From Baylisascaris procyonis (lineage: Eukaryota; Nematoda; Chromadorea; Rhabditida; Ascarididae), in assembly GCA_037389465.1 (NCBI GenBank), contig JAZARR010000170.1, forward strand, positions 1,178,001 through 1,242,000: a stretch of DNA of 64,000 bases, written 5' to 3'. The position numbers and the translations under genes are program-made. Positions 22,401 through 36,700 of this stretch are shown here, in pieces. A model generated the notes under the pieces. It was not told the origin of the DNA and did no database searches. It worked only from the letters and a program-made list of their open reading frames with translations. Position 1 is the stretch's first letter, and each line of letters begins with the position of its first letter.

Positions 22401-24193
22401 GATTATAAATAAAATGAATTAAATAAAATAAATGGGGTAAATGAAACAAAATAAATATAACAGTTGTGATAAAATAAGTAAACTAAATAGGTAGAACATA
22501 GTGAATACAATCGATGAAATCGAGTAAATAAATAAAATGAATGGAATAAATAAAATAAATCAGTTGAATAAAAGAAATAAAATAAATAAAACGAAACGTA
22601 TAAAACAGGATAAGTAGCATAAATAAAATAAAATAAATAAGATGAGTAAACAAAATAAAATAAGCAAAACAAATCAAATAGGATAAATAAAATAAATGGA
22701 TTGAAATAAATAATTTAAATTACGTTAAATGAACAAATCAGATCAAATTGAATGAATAAAATTAAAATAAGCGAAATAAAATGAATAATATACACAAAAT
22801 AAAAAAAGTAAAAAAATGAAACAACAAAATAACATAAAGTAAAACAGAATAAATTAAATAAATTAAATAAAATATTAAAACGCCGATAGCGTGAACTGCT
22901 CTGATGGGCTTTTCCACTTGCTAATGAAAAATAATGCTCAAAATATTAAAACAAAATGTTAAATATGCCCAAATATAAAACATATGCTCAAAAGATTCTA
23001 CTTAGCACAGCAATGAGCTAAGATCATTGATGAGTAAACTACAATAAAACGTACCAAAATTGAGGCGGCGTACCGCTTCCACCATCCGATCCAGGCGAAC
23101 GTAGACCTGCAATTAAGTTCTTATAATAGAGAAAAAATTCATTCACCACTTATAGCGTCGATATTTTTGCAACTCGGCGTTTAGTATATATAACCAAACC
23201 ACTAGTTCGACAGTGAACGAACAATGATATATAAATCTTTGAGACAATATAAGACACGTAGTTTTCAAAAAAAAAATGAACTGACAATTGCAAAAAATAA
23301 AACAAAAAGGTGTTCTAGGCGCTATGAATATAGCGGTATAGTATAATCCATAGAGAAAAAAGGTTGCAAAAAAAAGAAAAAAATTAAACTGAAAACATTT
23401 GCTTAAATATAGAGAATATCCAATGCGCTAATTAAAATCGAACATGAGGGGAGGGGTTGAGATGATAACTAAAATATAGCTTAATTCAGAATTGGAATAG
23501 AAACGAGTGTTCGACAATTGATTGAAGAGAAAGAATCTCCTAGAACTGGCAATACGCAGTCCTACCCCGCCCCCTCCCCTCTCGTTGTGTTTATATTAAA
23601 TTCATACGGCTATTAGGGCAATAATGCATCGAATAATCTCATAGCAATCACAAATCCACACAATTATGAACTGTATAAATAAAACTCTTAGGAAACTTTT
23701 CGTAGAATAAATGTAAAACGAATACAACTCATAAACGCAGCTGGCGACATGTTTGCAACACCAACGACAACAACATATATGGGCATCGGTATCTCTCAAG
23801 CAAAGTACTGCGAATGTGTATAGCCCTATAGCGCACTGTTTAAGTTGAGAATCAAGTACAGCTGATGCGATAATCAATAAAATTGAAGACTGTAGTGATA
23901 GGCGATATCGCTCAAGAAAGATGCAATGGACTCTACCACTACAATGACCGTATAACTCAATAACGCTACGAGCAAAGGAATATGAGAAAAGAATGCTTAT
24001 CACTTATGATTGGACGAGAGATAGGGCATTCAATGACTTTACAAATGAGAGAATGATCTAACGGCGGCTGATACGGTATGCATTTCATGTGATTTGACTA
24101 ATCACGTAGGCCGTTTTTTGATACTTGCAATCTATTGGTAAGAGGAATATTGAAAAATTTGTGATATTTTAATTCGTAGATCGGAAGAAAATC
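19441..24193. repeat. Macrosatellite unit U1 (A-rich block plus cassette S2)
   Basis: The unit is 4753 bp. A-rich block 19,441-22,880 is built from degenerate TAAA/TAAAA words with G or C replacing some bases; the cassette S2 is 22,881-24,193. The A-rich part is not a simple microsatellite: its irregularities are reproduced base for base in the next units, so it was copied as one long block. Long minus-strand open frames rich in F, Y, I and L are artefacts of this composition. Distinctive marks of U1 are GAATAAAATAAATAG near 21,716 (shared with U3 and U4) and a six-A run in ATTAAAAAATAAACCC where later units have seven. Confidence 0.9.
22881..23248 (-). pseudogene. Spliced-gene relic in cassette S2
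   Basis: e1 tail 23,154-23,248, a 47-nt intron, e2 23,055-23,106, a 134-nt intron shortened by the S2-S7 deletion, and e3 from 22,920. The joined reading is LVIYTKRRVAKISTL, STFAWIGWWKRYAASIL, QVEKPIRAVHAIGVLIF. The e2 donor is GTACGT. The e1 donor is AT rather than GT and produces a stop at once. Compared with the S8 copy, 31 complete e1 codons show 6 synonymous and 6 amino-acid changes, far more synonymous change than neutral drift would give. The poly-A run on the plus strand beside e1 is 10 long. Confidence 0.6.
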
Positions 24194-27100
24194 AAAAAAA
24201 GTAAATCAAGATAAAATAAATCAAACAAAATAGAATAAATAGAAAAAATAAAACAAAATAAAATGGAATAAAATAAAATAAAAAAAATAAAATAAAATAA
24301 AACGAAACAAAATGAAATAAAATAAGCTTAAAAAATATAACAAATCAAACGAAATAAAATACAATAAATGAAACAAAATAATAAATAAAATGAACTGGAA
24401 CTGATAAGATAAAACGAATAAAAGAAAATTTAAAAAAAAAATAAAGTAGAATAAAACAAAATATAATAAGAAGGAAAAAATATAATAAAACAAGATAGTG
24501 AAATGAAATAAAGAAAATAAAATGAAGAAAATAAATAAAATAGGGAATAAAATAAAATAAAAGAATAAAATAGAACAAAATAGATAGAACAACAAGAATG
24601 AAATGAAATAAATAAATTTAAAAAAATGAATAGAATAAAATGAGTAGAATAAAGATAATAAAGCAAATGAACTAAAAGAAATAAAATACATTTAATAAAC
24701 AAAGAAGAAAAAAACAAGATGAAATAAATAAAACAAAATAAATTTTAAAAGGTAAAGTAAAAAAGCAAAATGAATAAAACTGAAATGAATGAGAGAAACA
24801 GAATAAAATAAATAAAATAAAACAAACAGAATGAAAGAAATGAAATGAATAAAGTGTAATAAATGAAAGAAATAAAAATAAAGCAAATAAAATGAGCAAA
24901 ATAAACAAAACATAATAAACTGAATAAATTAAATAAAATAAATAAGCAAACTAAATAAAATAAAAGAAATAGAATGAGTAAAATAAAATAATCAAACAAA
25001 TAAAATAAAGTGAATAAAATAAACAGAGCAAAATAAATTAACTGAAACAAATAAAATAAATAAGATAAAAAAAATAAAGTAAATAAAATAAACAAAATAA
25101 AAGAAATCAAACAAATTAAATACAGTAAACAAAACAAACAAGGTGAAATAATTAATACGAACTGAGCAAAAGGAATAAAATAAATGAAATGAAATGAATA
25201 AAATAAAATAAAACGAAAAAAATAAATAAAATGAAATGAGATAAAATGAATACAATAAAATAGGACAAAATGAATAAATTAAAAAAAAATTGAAGAAAAT
25301 AAATGGAATAAAATGTATGAGATAAATAAAGTAAAATAAACAGAACGGAATGAATAAAATAAAGCAAAATAAAATAAAATAAAATAAAATAAGCAAAGTA
25401 AAGCAAAGCAGGATAAAATACAACAAAATAAAATAAAATAAGTGAAATAAAATAATGAAGTAAAATAGAATAAACAAAATTAAATCAAGTAAAATTGAGG
25501 AAATAAAGCCAAAAAATAAAATAAGATCAAATAGAACATAGTAAAATAAAATATACTAAAAAAATAGAGTGCAATGAATAAAATGGAATAAAACAAAACA
25601 AAATAGTATAAAAGAAAATAAAACAAAATGAAATAAAATGAGATATAATAAAATAAAACAAAACAGAATAAATGAAATAAAACAATGAAAGAAAAGAAAT
25701 AAAATGAAGAAAACAAAAATGAGTTGAATAAATAAAACGAATGAAATAAAATAAAGAAAATATAGTAAACGAAATAAATAAAATTAAAAAAATAAACCCA
25801 GAAGAACAAAATGAAATAAATGGAATAAAAAAAGTAAACGAGACAAAACAAAATAAAGTAAACTAAATAAAGAGGATGAAATGAATAAAATAAATAAATC
25901 ATAAAAAATAAAATAAAGTAGATAAAACAAATAAATTAGATAAATAAAATAAATAGAAGCGAAAGGGACAGAATCAAATAAGTAAAGTGGAACAAGTAAA
26001 ATGAAATTAAAAAAGTAAAAAAAATGAAATAGATAAGATAAAGGAAATAAAACTGGTAAAAAAATAAAGTATAATAAATGAAATAAGCAGATGAGATAAA
26101 TGAAATGAAATAAATAAAATAAATGGAACAAGATGGATAAAACTAAGCAAATAAAATAAAATAAATTAGACAGAATAAGACTATAAAATAAAATATACAG
26201 AATAAAATGAATTAGGTAAAAAAAAAATTGAATAAAATAAATTAAAGAAATGAAATAAAATAAATTGAAGAAACAAGGTAAAATAATCAGAAATGCAAAT
26301 AAAAGAAATAAAATAAGTAAAATGGAATAAAATGAGATCAAATAAAACAAATTAAATAAAATAGATAAAATAGAACAAAAAAAATAAATAAATAATGAAA
26401 TAAAGTAAACAAAATATATAAGATCAATAAAACAAATAAAGCAAAACAGATAAAATAAACAAAATAAAATGAACAAAATAAATAGATGAAATAAATAAAA
26501 TAAAGCAGGTAAAGTAAATAAATAAAATAAATAAAATAAATAGAACGAGATGAATAAAATAAAATAAAATAAAATGAGATAATAAGATGAAAAAAACAAA
26601 ATAACATAAATAAAACGAGGAGGGTAAAATAATCAAAATAAAGCAAAAAAAGAAATAAATAAAATAAATAGGATAAAAAAATAAAATAAAATAGAATAAA
26701 ATAATAAAATAAATAGAATAAGTTAATGAAAAAAAGATAGAATGAAAATAAAATGGAATAAAACAATTGAATGAATCGAAGAAAAAAAAAATAAATCAAA
26801 TAAATGAAGTAAAATAAATAAGAAGGAAAAAGCAAAGTAGTTAAAAAAGCAAATAAAAGAAATTGAACAAAATAAACCAGACAAAATAAATAAAATTAAG
26901 GAAATAAAATGAGGCAAATAAAACTAAGCGAATAAAATTAAATAAACAGAATAAAAAATAAAATAAATAGAATAAAATATATAAGAAAATGAAAATAAAA
27001 TGAAGGAACAAATGAAGTAAGATAAATGAAATTAAGAAAATAAAAAAATCAAATGAAATAAATCAAGTGAATCAAAGGAAATAAATAAAATAAAGCAAAT

Positions 27101-28950
27101 AAAATAAATAGAATAAAGCAAATAAAGCAAAAGAAATGAAATAAGATAAGTAAAAGATTATAAATAAAATGAATTAAATAAAATAAATGGGGTAAATGAA
27201 ACAAAATAAATATAACAGTTGTGATAAAATAAGTAAACTAAATAGGTAGAACATAGTGAATACAATCGATGAAATCGAGTAAATAAATAAAATGAATGGA
27301 ATAAATAAAATAAATCAGTTGAATAAAAGAAATAAAATAAATAAAACGAAACGTATAAAACAGGATAAGTAGCATAAATAAAATAAAATAAATAAGATGA
27401 GTAAACAAAATAAAATAAGCAAAACAAATCAAATAGGATAAATAAAATAAATGAATTGAAATAAATAATTTAAATTACGTTAAATGAACAAATCAGATCA
27501 AATTGAATGAATAAAATTAAAATAAGCGAAATAAAATGAATAATATACACAAAATAAAAAAAGTAAAAAAATGAAACAACAAAATAACATAAAGTAAAAC
27601 AGAATAAATTAAATAAATTAAATAAAATATTAAAACGCCGATAGCGTGAACTGCTCTGATGGGCTTTTCCACTTGCAAATGAAAAATAATGCTCAAAATA
27701 TTAAAACAAAATGTTAAATATGCCCAAATATAAAACATATGCTCAAAAGATTCTACTTAGCACAGCAATGAGCTAAGATCATTGATGAGTAAACTACAAT
27801 AAAACGTACCAAAATTGAGGCGGCGTACCGCTTCCACCATCCGATCCAGGCGAACGTAGACCTGCAATTAAGTTCTTATAATAGAGAAAAAATTCATTCA
27901 CCACTTATAGCGTCGATATTTTTGCAACTCGGCGTTTAGTATATATAACCAAACCACTAGTTCGACAGTGAACGAACAATGATATATAAATCTTTGAGAC
28001 AATATAAGACACGTAGTTTTCAAAAAAAAAAAATGAACTGACAATTGCAAAAAATAAAACAAAAAGATCTTCTAGGCGCTATGAATATAGCGGTATAGTA
28101 TAATCCATAGAGAAAAAAGGTTGCAAAAAAAAGAAAAAAATTAAACTGAAAACATTTGCTTAAATATAGAGAATATCCAATGCGCTAATTAAAATCGAAC
28201 ATGAGGGGAGGGGTTGAGATGATAACTAAAATATAGCTTAATTCAGAATTGGAATAGAAACGAGTGTTCGACAATTGATTGAAGAGAAAGAATCTCCTAG
28301 AACTGGCAATACGCAGTCCTACCCCGCCCCCTCCCCTCTCGTTGTGTTTATATTAAATTCATACGGCTATTAGGGCAATAATGCATCGAATAATCTCATA
28401 GCAATCACAAATCCACACAATTATGAACTGTATAAATAAAACTCTTAGGAAACTTTTCGTAGAATAAATGTAAAACGAATACAACTCATAAACGCAGCTG
28501 GCGACATGTTTGCAACACCAACGACAACAACATATATGGGCATCGGTATCTCTCAAGCAAAGTACTGCGAATGTGTATAGCCCTATAGCGCACTGTTTAA
28601 GTTGAGAATCAAGTACAGCTGATGCGATAATCAATAAAATTGAAGACTGTAGTGATAGGCGATATCGCTCAAGAAAGATGCAATGGACTCTACCACTACA
28701 ATGACCGTATAACTCAATAACGCTACGAGCAAAGGAATATGAGAAAAGAATGCTTATCACTTATGATTGGACGAGAGATAGGGCATTCAATGACTTTACA
28801 AATGAGAGAATGATCTAACGGCGGCTGATACGGTATGCATTTCATGTGATTTGACTAATCACGTAGGCCGTTTTTTGATACTTGCAATCTATTGGTAAGA
28901 GGAATATTGAAAAATTTGTGATATTTTAATTCGTAGATCGGAAGAAAATC
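24194..28950. repeat. Macrosatellite unit U2 (with cassette S3)
   Basis: The unit is 4757 bp; cassette 27,636-28,950. U2 shares AATAAATAATG near 26,385 and GAACAAAATAAATAG near 26,471 with U5 and U6, against different bases in U1, U3 and U4. Its cassette carries AGATCT near 28,065, a BglII-type hexamer otherwise found only in S5, and a plus-strand A run of 12 near 28,022-28,033. Confidence 0.9.
27636..28003 (-). pseudogene. Spliced-gene relic in cassette S3
   Basis: e1 tail 27,909-28,003, e2 27,810-27,861. The e3 acceptor context is CATTTGCAAG here (TTAGCAAG in S2), so the CATTAG acceptor itself is lost in this copy. The e1 and e2 boundaries are as in S2. Confidence 0.5.
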
Positions 28951-31900
28951 AAAAAAAGTAAATCAAGATAAAATAAATCAAACAAAATAGAATAAATAGA
29001 AAAAATAAAACAAAATAAAATGGAATAAAATAAAATAAAAAAAATAAAATAGAATAAAACGAAACAAAATGAAATAAAATAAGCTTAAAAAATATAACAA
29101 ATCAAACGAAATAAAATACAATAAATGAAACAAAATAATAAATAAAATGAACTGGAACTGATAAGATAAAACGAATAAAAGAAAATTTAAAAAAAAAATA
29201 AAGTAGAATAAAACAAAATATAATAAGAAGGAAAAAATATAATAAAACAAGATAGTGAAATGAAATAAAGAAAATAAAATGAAGAAAATAAATAAAATAG
29301 GGAATAAAATAAAATAAAAGAATAAAATAGAACAAAATAGATAGAACAACAAGAATGAAATGAAATAAATAAAATTAAAAAAATGAATAGAATAAAATGA
29401 GTAGAATAAAGATAATAAAGCAAATGAACTAAAAGAAATAAAATACATTTAATAAACAAAGAAGAAAAAAACAAGATGAAATAAATAAAACAAAATAAAT
29501 TTTAAAAGGTAAAGTAAAAAAGCAAAATGAATAAAACTGAAATGAATGAGAGAAACAGAATAAAATAAATAAAATAAAACAAACAGAATGAAAGAAATGA
29601 AATGAATAAAGTGTAATAAATGAAAGAAATAAAAATAAAGCAAATAAAATGAGCAAAATAAACAAAACATAATAAACTGAATAAATTAAATAAAATAAAT
29701 AAGCAAACTAAATAAAATAAAAGAAATAGAATGAGTAAAATAAAATAATCAAACAAATAAAATAAAGTGAATAAAATAAACAGAGCAAAATAAATTAACT
29801 GAAACAAATAAAATAAATAAGATAAAAAAAATAAAGTAAATAAAATAAACAAAATAAAAGAAATCAAACAAATTAAATACAGTAAACAAAACAAACAAGG
29901 TGAAATAATTAAAACGAACTGAGCAAAAGGAATAAAATAAATGAAATGAAATGAATAAAATAAAATAAAACGAAAAAAATAAATAAAATGAAATGAGATA
30001 AAATGAATACAATAAAATAGGACAAAATGAATAAATTAAAAAAAAATTGAAGAAAATAAATGGAATAAAATGTATGAGATAAATAAAGTAAAATAAACAG
30101 AACGGAATGAATAAAATAAAGCAAAATAAAATAAAATAAAATAAAATAAGCAAAGTAAAGCAAAGCAGGATAAAATACAACAAAATAAAATAAAATAAGT
30201 GAAATAAAATAATGAAGTAAAATAGAATAAACAAAATTAAATCAAGTAAAATTGAGGAAATAAAGCCAAAAAATAAAATAAGATCAAATAGAACATAGTA
30301 AAATAAAATATACTAAAAAAATAGAGTGCAATGAATAAAATGGAATAAAACAAAACAAAATAGTATAAAAGAAAATAAAACAAAATGAAATAAAATGAGA
30401 TATAATAAAATAAAACAAAACAGAATAAATGAAATAAAACAATGAAAGAAAAGAAATAAAATGAAGAAAACAAAAATGAGTTGAATAAATAAAACGAATG
30501 AAATAAAATAAAGAAAATATAGTAAACGAAATAAATAAAATTAAAAAAATAAACCCAGAAGAACAAAATGAAATAAATGGAATAAAAAAAGTAAACGAGA
30601 CAAAACAAAATAAAGTAAACTAAATAAAGAGGATGAAATGAATAAAATAAATAAATCATAAAAAATAAAATAAAGTAGATAAAACAAATAAATTAGATAA
30701 ATAAAATAAATAGAAGCGAAAGGGACAGAATCAAATAAGTAAAGTGGAACAAGTAAAATGAAATTAAAAAAGTAAAAAAAATGAAATAGATAAGATAAAG
30801 GAAATAAAACTGGTAAAAAAATAAAGTATAATAAATGAAATAAGCAGATGAGATAAATGAAATGAAATAAATAAAATAAATGGAACAAGATGGATAAAAC
30901 TAAGCAAATAAAATAAAATAAATTAGACAGAATAAGACTATAAAATAAAATATACAGAATAAAATGAATTAGGTAAAAAAAAATTGAATAAAATAAATTA
31001 AAGAAATGAAATAAAATAAATTGAAGAAACAAGGTAAAATAATCAGAAATGCAAATAAAAGAAACAAAATAAGTAAAATGGAATAAAATGAGATCAAATA
31101 AAACAAATTAAATAAAATAGATAAAATAGAACAAAAAAAATAAATAAAAAATGAAATAAAGTAAACAAAATATATAAGATCAATAAAACAAATAAAGCAA
31201 AACAGATAAAATAAACAAAATAAAATGAATAAAATAAATAGATGAAATAAATAAAATAAAGCAGGTAAAGTAAATAAATAAAATAAATAAAATAAATAGA
31301 ACGAGATGAATAAAATAAAATAAAATAAAATGAGATAATAAGATGAAAAAAACAAAATAACATAAATAAAACGAGGAGGGTAAAATAATCAAAATAAAGC
31401 AAAAAAAGAAATAAATAAAATAAATAGGATAAAAAAATAAAATAAAATAGAATAAAATAATAAAATAAATAGAATAAGTTAATGAAAAAAAGATAGAATG
31501 AAAATAAAATGGAATAAAACAATTGAATGAATCGAAGAAAAAAAAAATAAATCAAATAAATGAAGTAAAATAAATAAGAAGGAAAAAGCAAAGTAGTTAA
31601 AAAAGCAAATAAAAGAAATTGAACAAAATAAACCAGACAAAATAAATAAAATTAAGGAAATAAAATGAGGCAAATAAAACTAAGCGAATAAAATTAAATA
31701 AACAGAATAAAAAATAAAATAAATAGAATAAAATATATAAGAAAATGAAAATAAAATGAAGGAACAAATGAAGTAAGATAAATGAAATTAAGAAAATAAA
31801 AAAATCAAATGAAATAAATCAAGTGAATCAAAGGAAATAAATAAAATAAAGCAAATAAAATAAATAGAATAAAGCAAATAAAGCAAAAGAAATGAAATAA

Positions 31901-33704
31901 GATAAGTAAAAGATTATAAATAAAATGAATTAAATAAAATAAATGGGGTAAATGAAACAAAATAAATATAACAGTTGTGATAAAATAAGTAAACTAAATA
32001 GGTAGAACATAGTGAATACAATCGATGAAATCGAGTAAATAAATAAAATGAATGGAATAAATAAAATAAATCAGTTGAATAAAAGAAATAAAATAAATAA
32101 AACGAAACGTATAAAACAGGATAAGTAGCATAAATAAAATAAAATAAATAAGATGAGTAAACAAAATAAAATAAGCAAAACAAATCAAATAGGATAAATA
32201 AAATAAATGAATTGAAATAAATAATTTAAATTACGTTAAATGAACAAATCAGATCAAATTGAATGAATAAAATTAAAATAAGCAAAATAAAATGAATAAT
32301 ATACACAAAATAAAAAAAGTAAAAAAATGAAACAACAAAATAACATAAAGTAAAACAGAATAAATTAAATAAATTAAATAAAATATTAAAACGCCGATAG
32401 CGTGAACTGCTCTGATGGGCTTTTCCACTTGCTAATGAAAAATAATGCTCAAAATATTAAAACAAAATGTTAAATATGCCCAAATATAAAACATATGCTC
32501 AAAAGATTCTACTTAGCACAGCAATGAGCTAAGATCATTGATGAGTAAACTACAATAAAACGTACCAAAATTGAGGCGGCGTACCGCTTCCACCATCCGA
32601 TCCAGGCGAACGTAGACCTGCAATTAAGTTCTTATAATAGAGAAAAAATTCATTCACCACTTATAGCGTCGATATTTTTGCAACTCGGCGTTTAGTATAT
32701 ATAACCAAACCACTAGTTCGACAGTGAACGAACAATGATATATAAATCTTTGAGACAATATAAGACACGTAGTTTTCAAAAAAAAAATGAACTGACAATT
32801 GCAAAAAATAAAACAAAAAGGTGTTCTAGGCGCTATGAATATAGCGGTATAGTATAATCCATAGAGAAAAAAGGTTGCAAAAAAAAGAAAAAAATTAAAC
32901 TGAAAACATTTGCTTAAATATAGAGAATATCCAATGCGCTAATTAAAATCGAACATGAGGGGAGGGGTTGAGATGATAACTAAAATATAGCTTAATTCAG
33001 AATTGGAATAGAAACGAGTGTTCGACAATTGATTGAAGAGAAAGAATCTCCTAGAACTGGCAGTACGCAGTCCTACCCCGCCCCCTCCCCTCTCGTTGTG
33101 TTTATATTAAATTCATACGGCTATTAGGGCAATAATGCATCGAATAATCTCATAGCAATCACAAATCCACACAATTATGAACTGTATAAATAAAACTCTT
33201 AGGAAACTTTTCGTAGAATAAATGTAAAACGAATACAACTCATAAACGCAGCTGGCGACATGTTTGCAACACCAACGACAACAACATATATGGGCATCGG
33301 TATCTCTCAAGCAAAGTACTGCGAATGTGTATAGCCCTATAGCGCACTGTTTAAGTTGAGAATCAAGTACAGCTGATGCGATAATCAATAAAATTGAAGA
33401 CTGTAGTGATAGGCGATATCGCTCAAGAAAGATGCAATGGACTCTACCACTACAATGACCGTATAACTCAATAACGCTACGAGCAAAGGAATATGAGAAA
33501 AGAATGCTTATCACTTATGATTGGACGAGAGATAGGGCATTCAATGACTTTACAAATGAGAGAATGATCTAACGGCGGCTGATACGGTATGCATTTCATG
33601 TGATTTGACTAATCACGTAGGCCGTTTTTTGATACTTGCAATCTATTGGTAAGAGGAATATTGAAAAATTTGTGATATTTTAATTCGTAGATCGGAAGAA
33701 AATC
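28951..33704. repeat. Macrosatellite unit U3 (with cassette S4)
   Basis: The unit is 4754 bp; cassette 32,392-33,704. Internal markers in the A-rich block are of the U1/U4 type. The cassette has GGTGTTCT at about 32,820 and a private A-to-G change (GGCAGTACGC) near 33,063. Confidence 0.9.
32392..32759 (-). pseudogene. Spliced-gene relic in cassette S4
   Basis: e1 tail 32,665-32,759, e2 32,566-32,617. It keeps the CATTAG acceptor of e3, as S2 and S7 do. The e1 donor is AT. Confidence 0.5.
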
Positions 33705-36700
33705 AAAAAAAGTAAATCAAGATAAAATAAATCAAACAAAATAGAATAAATAGAAAAAATAAAACAAAATAAAATGGAATAAAATAAAATAAAAAAAATA
33801 AAATAGAATAAAACGAAACAAAATGAAATAAAATAAGCTTAAAAAATATAACAAATCAAACGAAATAAAATACAATAAATGAAACAAAATAATAAATAAA
33901 ATGAACTGGAACTGATAAGATAAAACGAATAAAAGAAAATTTAAAAAAAAAATAAAGTAGAATAAAACAAAATATAATAAGAAGGAAAAAATATAATAAA
34001 ACAAGATAGTGAAATGAAATAAAGAAAATAAAATGAAGAAAATAAATAAAATAGGGAATAAAATAAAATAAAAGAATAAAATAGAACAAAATAGATAGAA
34101 CAACAAGAATGAAATGAAATAAATAAAATTAAAAAAATGAATAGAATAAAATGAGTAGAATAAAGATAATAAAGCAAATGAACTAAAAGAAATAAAATAC
34201 ATTTAATAAACAAAGAAGAAAAAAACAAGATGAAATAAATAAAACAAAATAAATTTTAAAAGGTAAAGTAAAAAAGCAAAATGAATAAAACTGAAATGAA
34301 TGAGAGAAACAGAATAAAATAAATAAAATAAAACAAACAGAATGAAAGAAATGAAATGAATAAAGTGTAATAAATGAAAGAAATAAAAATAAAGCAAATA
34401 AAATGAGCAAAATAAACAAAACATAATAAACTGAATAAATTAAATAAAATAAATAAGCAAACTAAATAAAATAAAAGAAATAGAATGAGTAAAATAAAAT
34501 AATCAAACAAATAAAATAAAGTGAATAAAATAAACAGAGCAAAATAAATTAACTGAAACAAATAAAATAAATAAGATAAAAAAAATAAAGTAAATAAAAT
34601 AAACAAAATAAAAGAAATCAAACAAATTAAATACAGTAAACAAAACAAACAAGGTGAAATAATTAAAACGAACTGAGCAAAAGGAATAAAATAAATGAAA
34701 TGAAATGAATAAAATAAAATAAAACGAAAAAAATAAATAAAATGAAATGAGATAAAATGAATACAATAAAATAGGACAAAATGAATAAATTAAAAAAAAA
34801 TTGAAGAAAATAAATGGAATAAAATGTATGAGATAAATAAAGTAAAATAAACAGAACGGAATGAATAAAATAAAGCAAAATAAAATAAAATAAAATAAAA
34901 TAAGCAAAGTAAAGCAAAGCAGGATAAAATACAACAAAATAAAATAAAATAAGTGAAATAAAATAATGAAGTAAAATAGAATAAACAAAATTAAATCAAG
35001 TAAAATTGAGGAAATAAAGCCAAAAAATAAAATAAGATCAAATAGAACGTAGTAAAATAAAATATACTAAAAAAATAGAGTGCAATGAATAAAATGGAAT
35101 AAAACAAAACAAAATAGTATAAAAGAAAATAAAACAAAATGAAATAAAATGAGATATAATAAAATAAAACAAAACAGAATAAATGAAATAAAACAATGAA
35201 AGAAAAGAAATAAAATGAAGAAAACAAAAATGAGTTGAATAAATAAAACGAATGAAATAAAATAAAGAAAATATAGTAAACGAAATAAATAAAATTAAAA
35301 AAATAAACCCAGAAGAACAAAATGAAATAAATGGAATAAAAAAAGTAAACGAGACAAAACAAAATAAAGTAAACTAAATAAAGAGGATGAAATGAATAAA
35401 ATAAATAAATCATAAAAAATAAAATAAAGTAGATAAAACAAATAAATTAGATAAATAAAATAAATAGAAGCGAAAGGGACAGAATCAAATAAGTAAAGTG
35501 GAACAAGTAAAATGAAATTAAAAAAGTAAAAAAAATGAAATAGATAAGATAAAGGAAATAAAACTGGTAAAAAAATAAAGTATAATAAATGAAATAAGCA
35601 GATGAGATAAATGAAATGAAATAAATAAAATAAATGGAACAAGATGGATAAAACTAAGCAAATAAAATAAAATAAATTAGACAGAATAAGACTATAAAAT
35701 AAAATATACAGAATAAAATGAATTAGGTAAAAAAAAATTGAATAAAATAAATTAAAGAAATGAAATAAAATAAATTGAAGAAACAAGGTAAAATAATCAG
35801 AAATGCAAATAAAAGAAACAAAATAAGTAAAATGGAATAAAATGAGATCAAATAAAACAAATTAAATAAAATAGATAAAATAGAACAAAAAAAATAAATA
35901 AAAAATGAAATAAAGTAAACAAAATATATAAGATCAATAAAACAAATAAAGCAAAACAGATAAAATAAACAAAATAAAATGAATAAAATAAATAGATGAA
36001 ATAAATAAAATAAAGCAGGTAAAGTAAATAAATAAAATAAATAAAATAAATAGAACGAGATGAATAAAATAAAATAAAATAAAATGAGATAATAAGATGA
36101 AAAAAACAAAATAACATAAATAAAACGAGGAGGGTAAAATAATCAAAATAAAGCAAAAAAAGAAATAAATAAAATAAATAGGATAAAAAAATAAAATAAA
36201 ATAGAATAAAATAATAAAATAAATAGAATAAGTTAATGAAAAAAAGATAGAATGAAAATAAAATGGAATAAAACAATTGAATGAATCGAAGAAAAAAAAA
36301 TAAATCAAATAAATGAAGTAAAATAAATAAGAAGGAAAAAGCAAAGTAGTTAAAAAAGCAAATAAAAGAAATTGAACAAAATAAACCAGACAAAATAAAT
36401 AAAATTAAGGAAATAAAATGAGGCAAATAAAACTAAGCGAATAAAATTAAATAAACAGAATAAAAAATAAAATAAATAGAATAAAATATATAAGAAAATG
36501 AAAATAAAATGAAGGAACAAATGAAGTAAGATAAATGAAGTTAAGAAAATAAAAAAATCAAATGAAATAAATCAAGTGAATCAAAGGAAATAAATAAAAT
36601 AAAGCAAATAAAATAAATAGAATAAAGCAAATAAAGCAAAAGAAATGAAATAAGATAAGTAAAAGATTATAAATAAAATGAATTAAATAAAATAAATGGG

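Noticed and set aside
22881..24193. Cassettes as a DNA transposon with terminal inverted repeats
   Set aside because: The ends (ATATTAAAACG and GATATTTTAATT) are weakly similar AT-rich strings inside A-rich DNA. There is no target-site duplication, and the unit boundary is defined by tandem copying, not by insertion.
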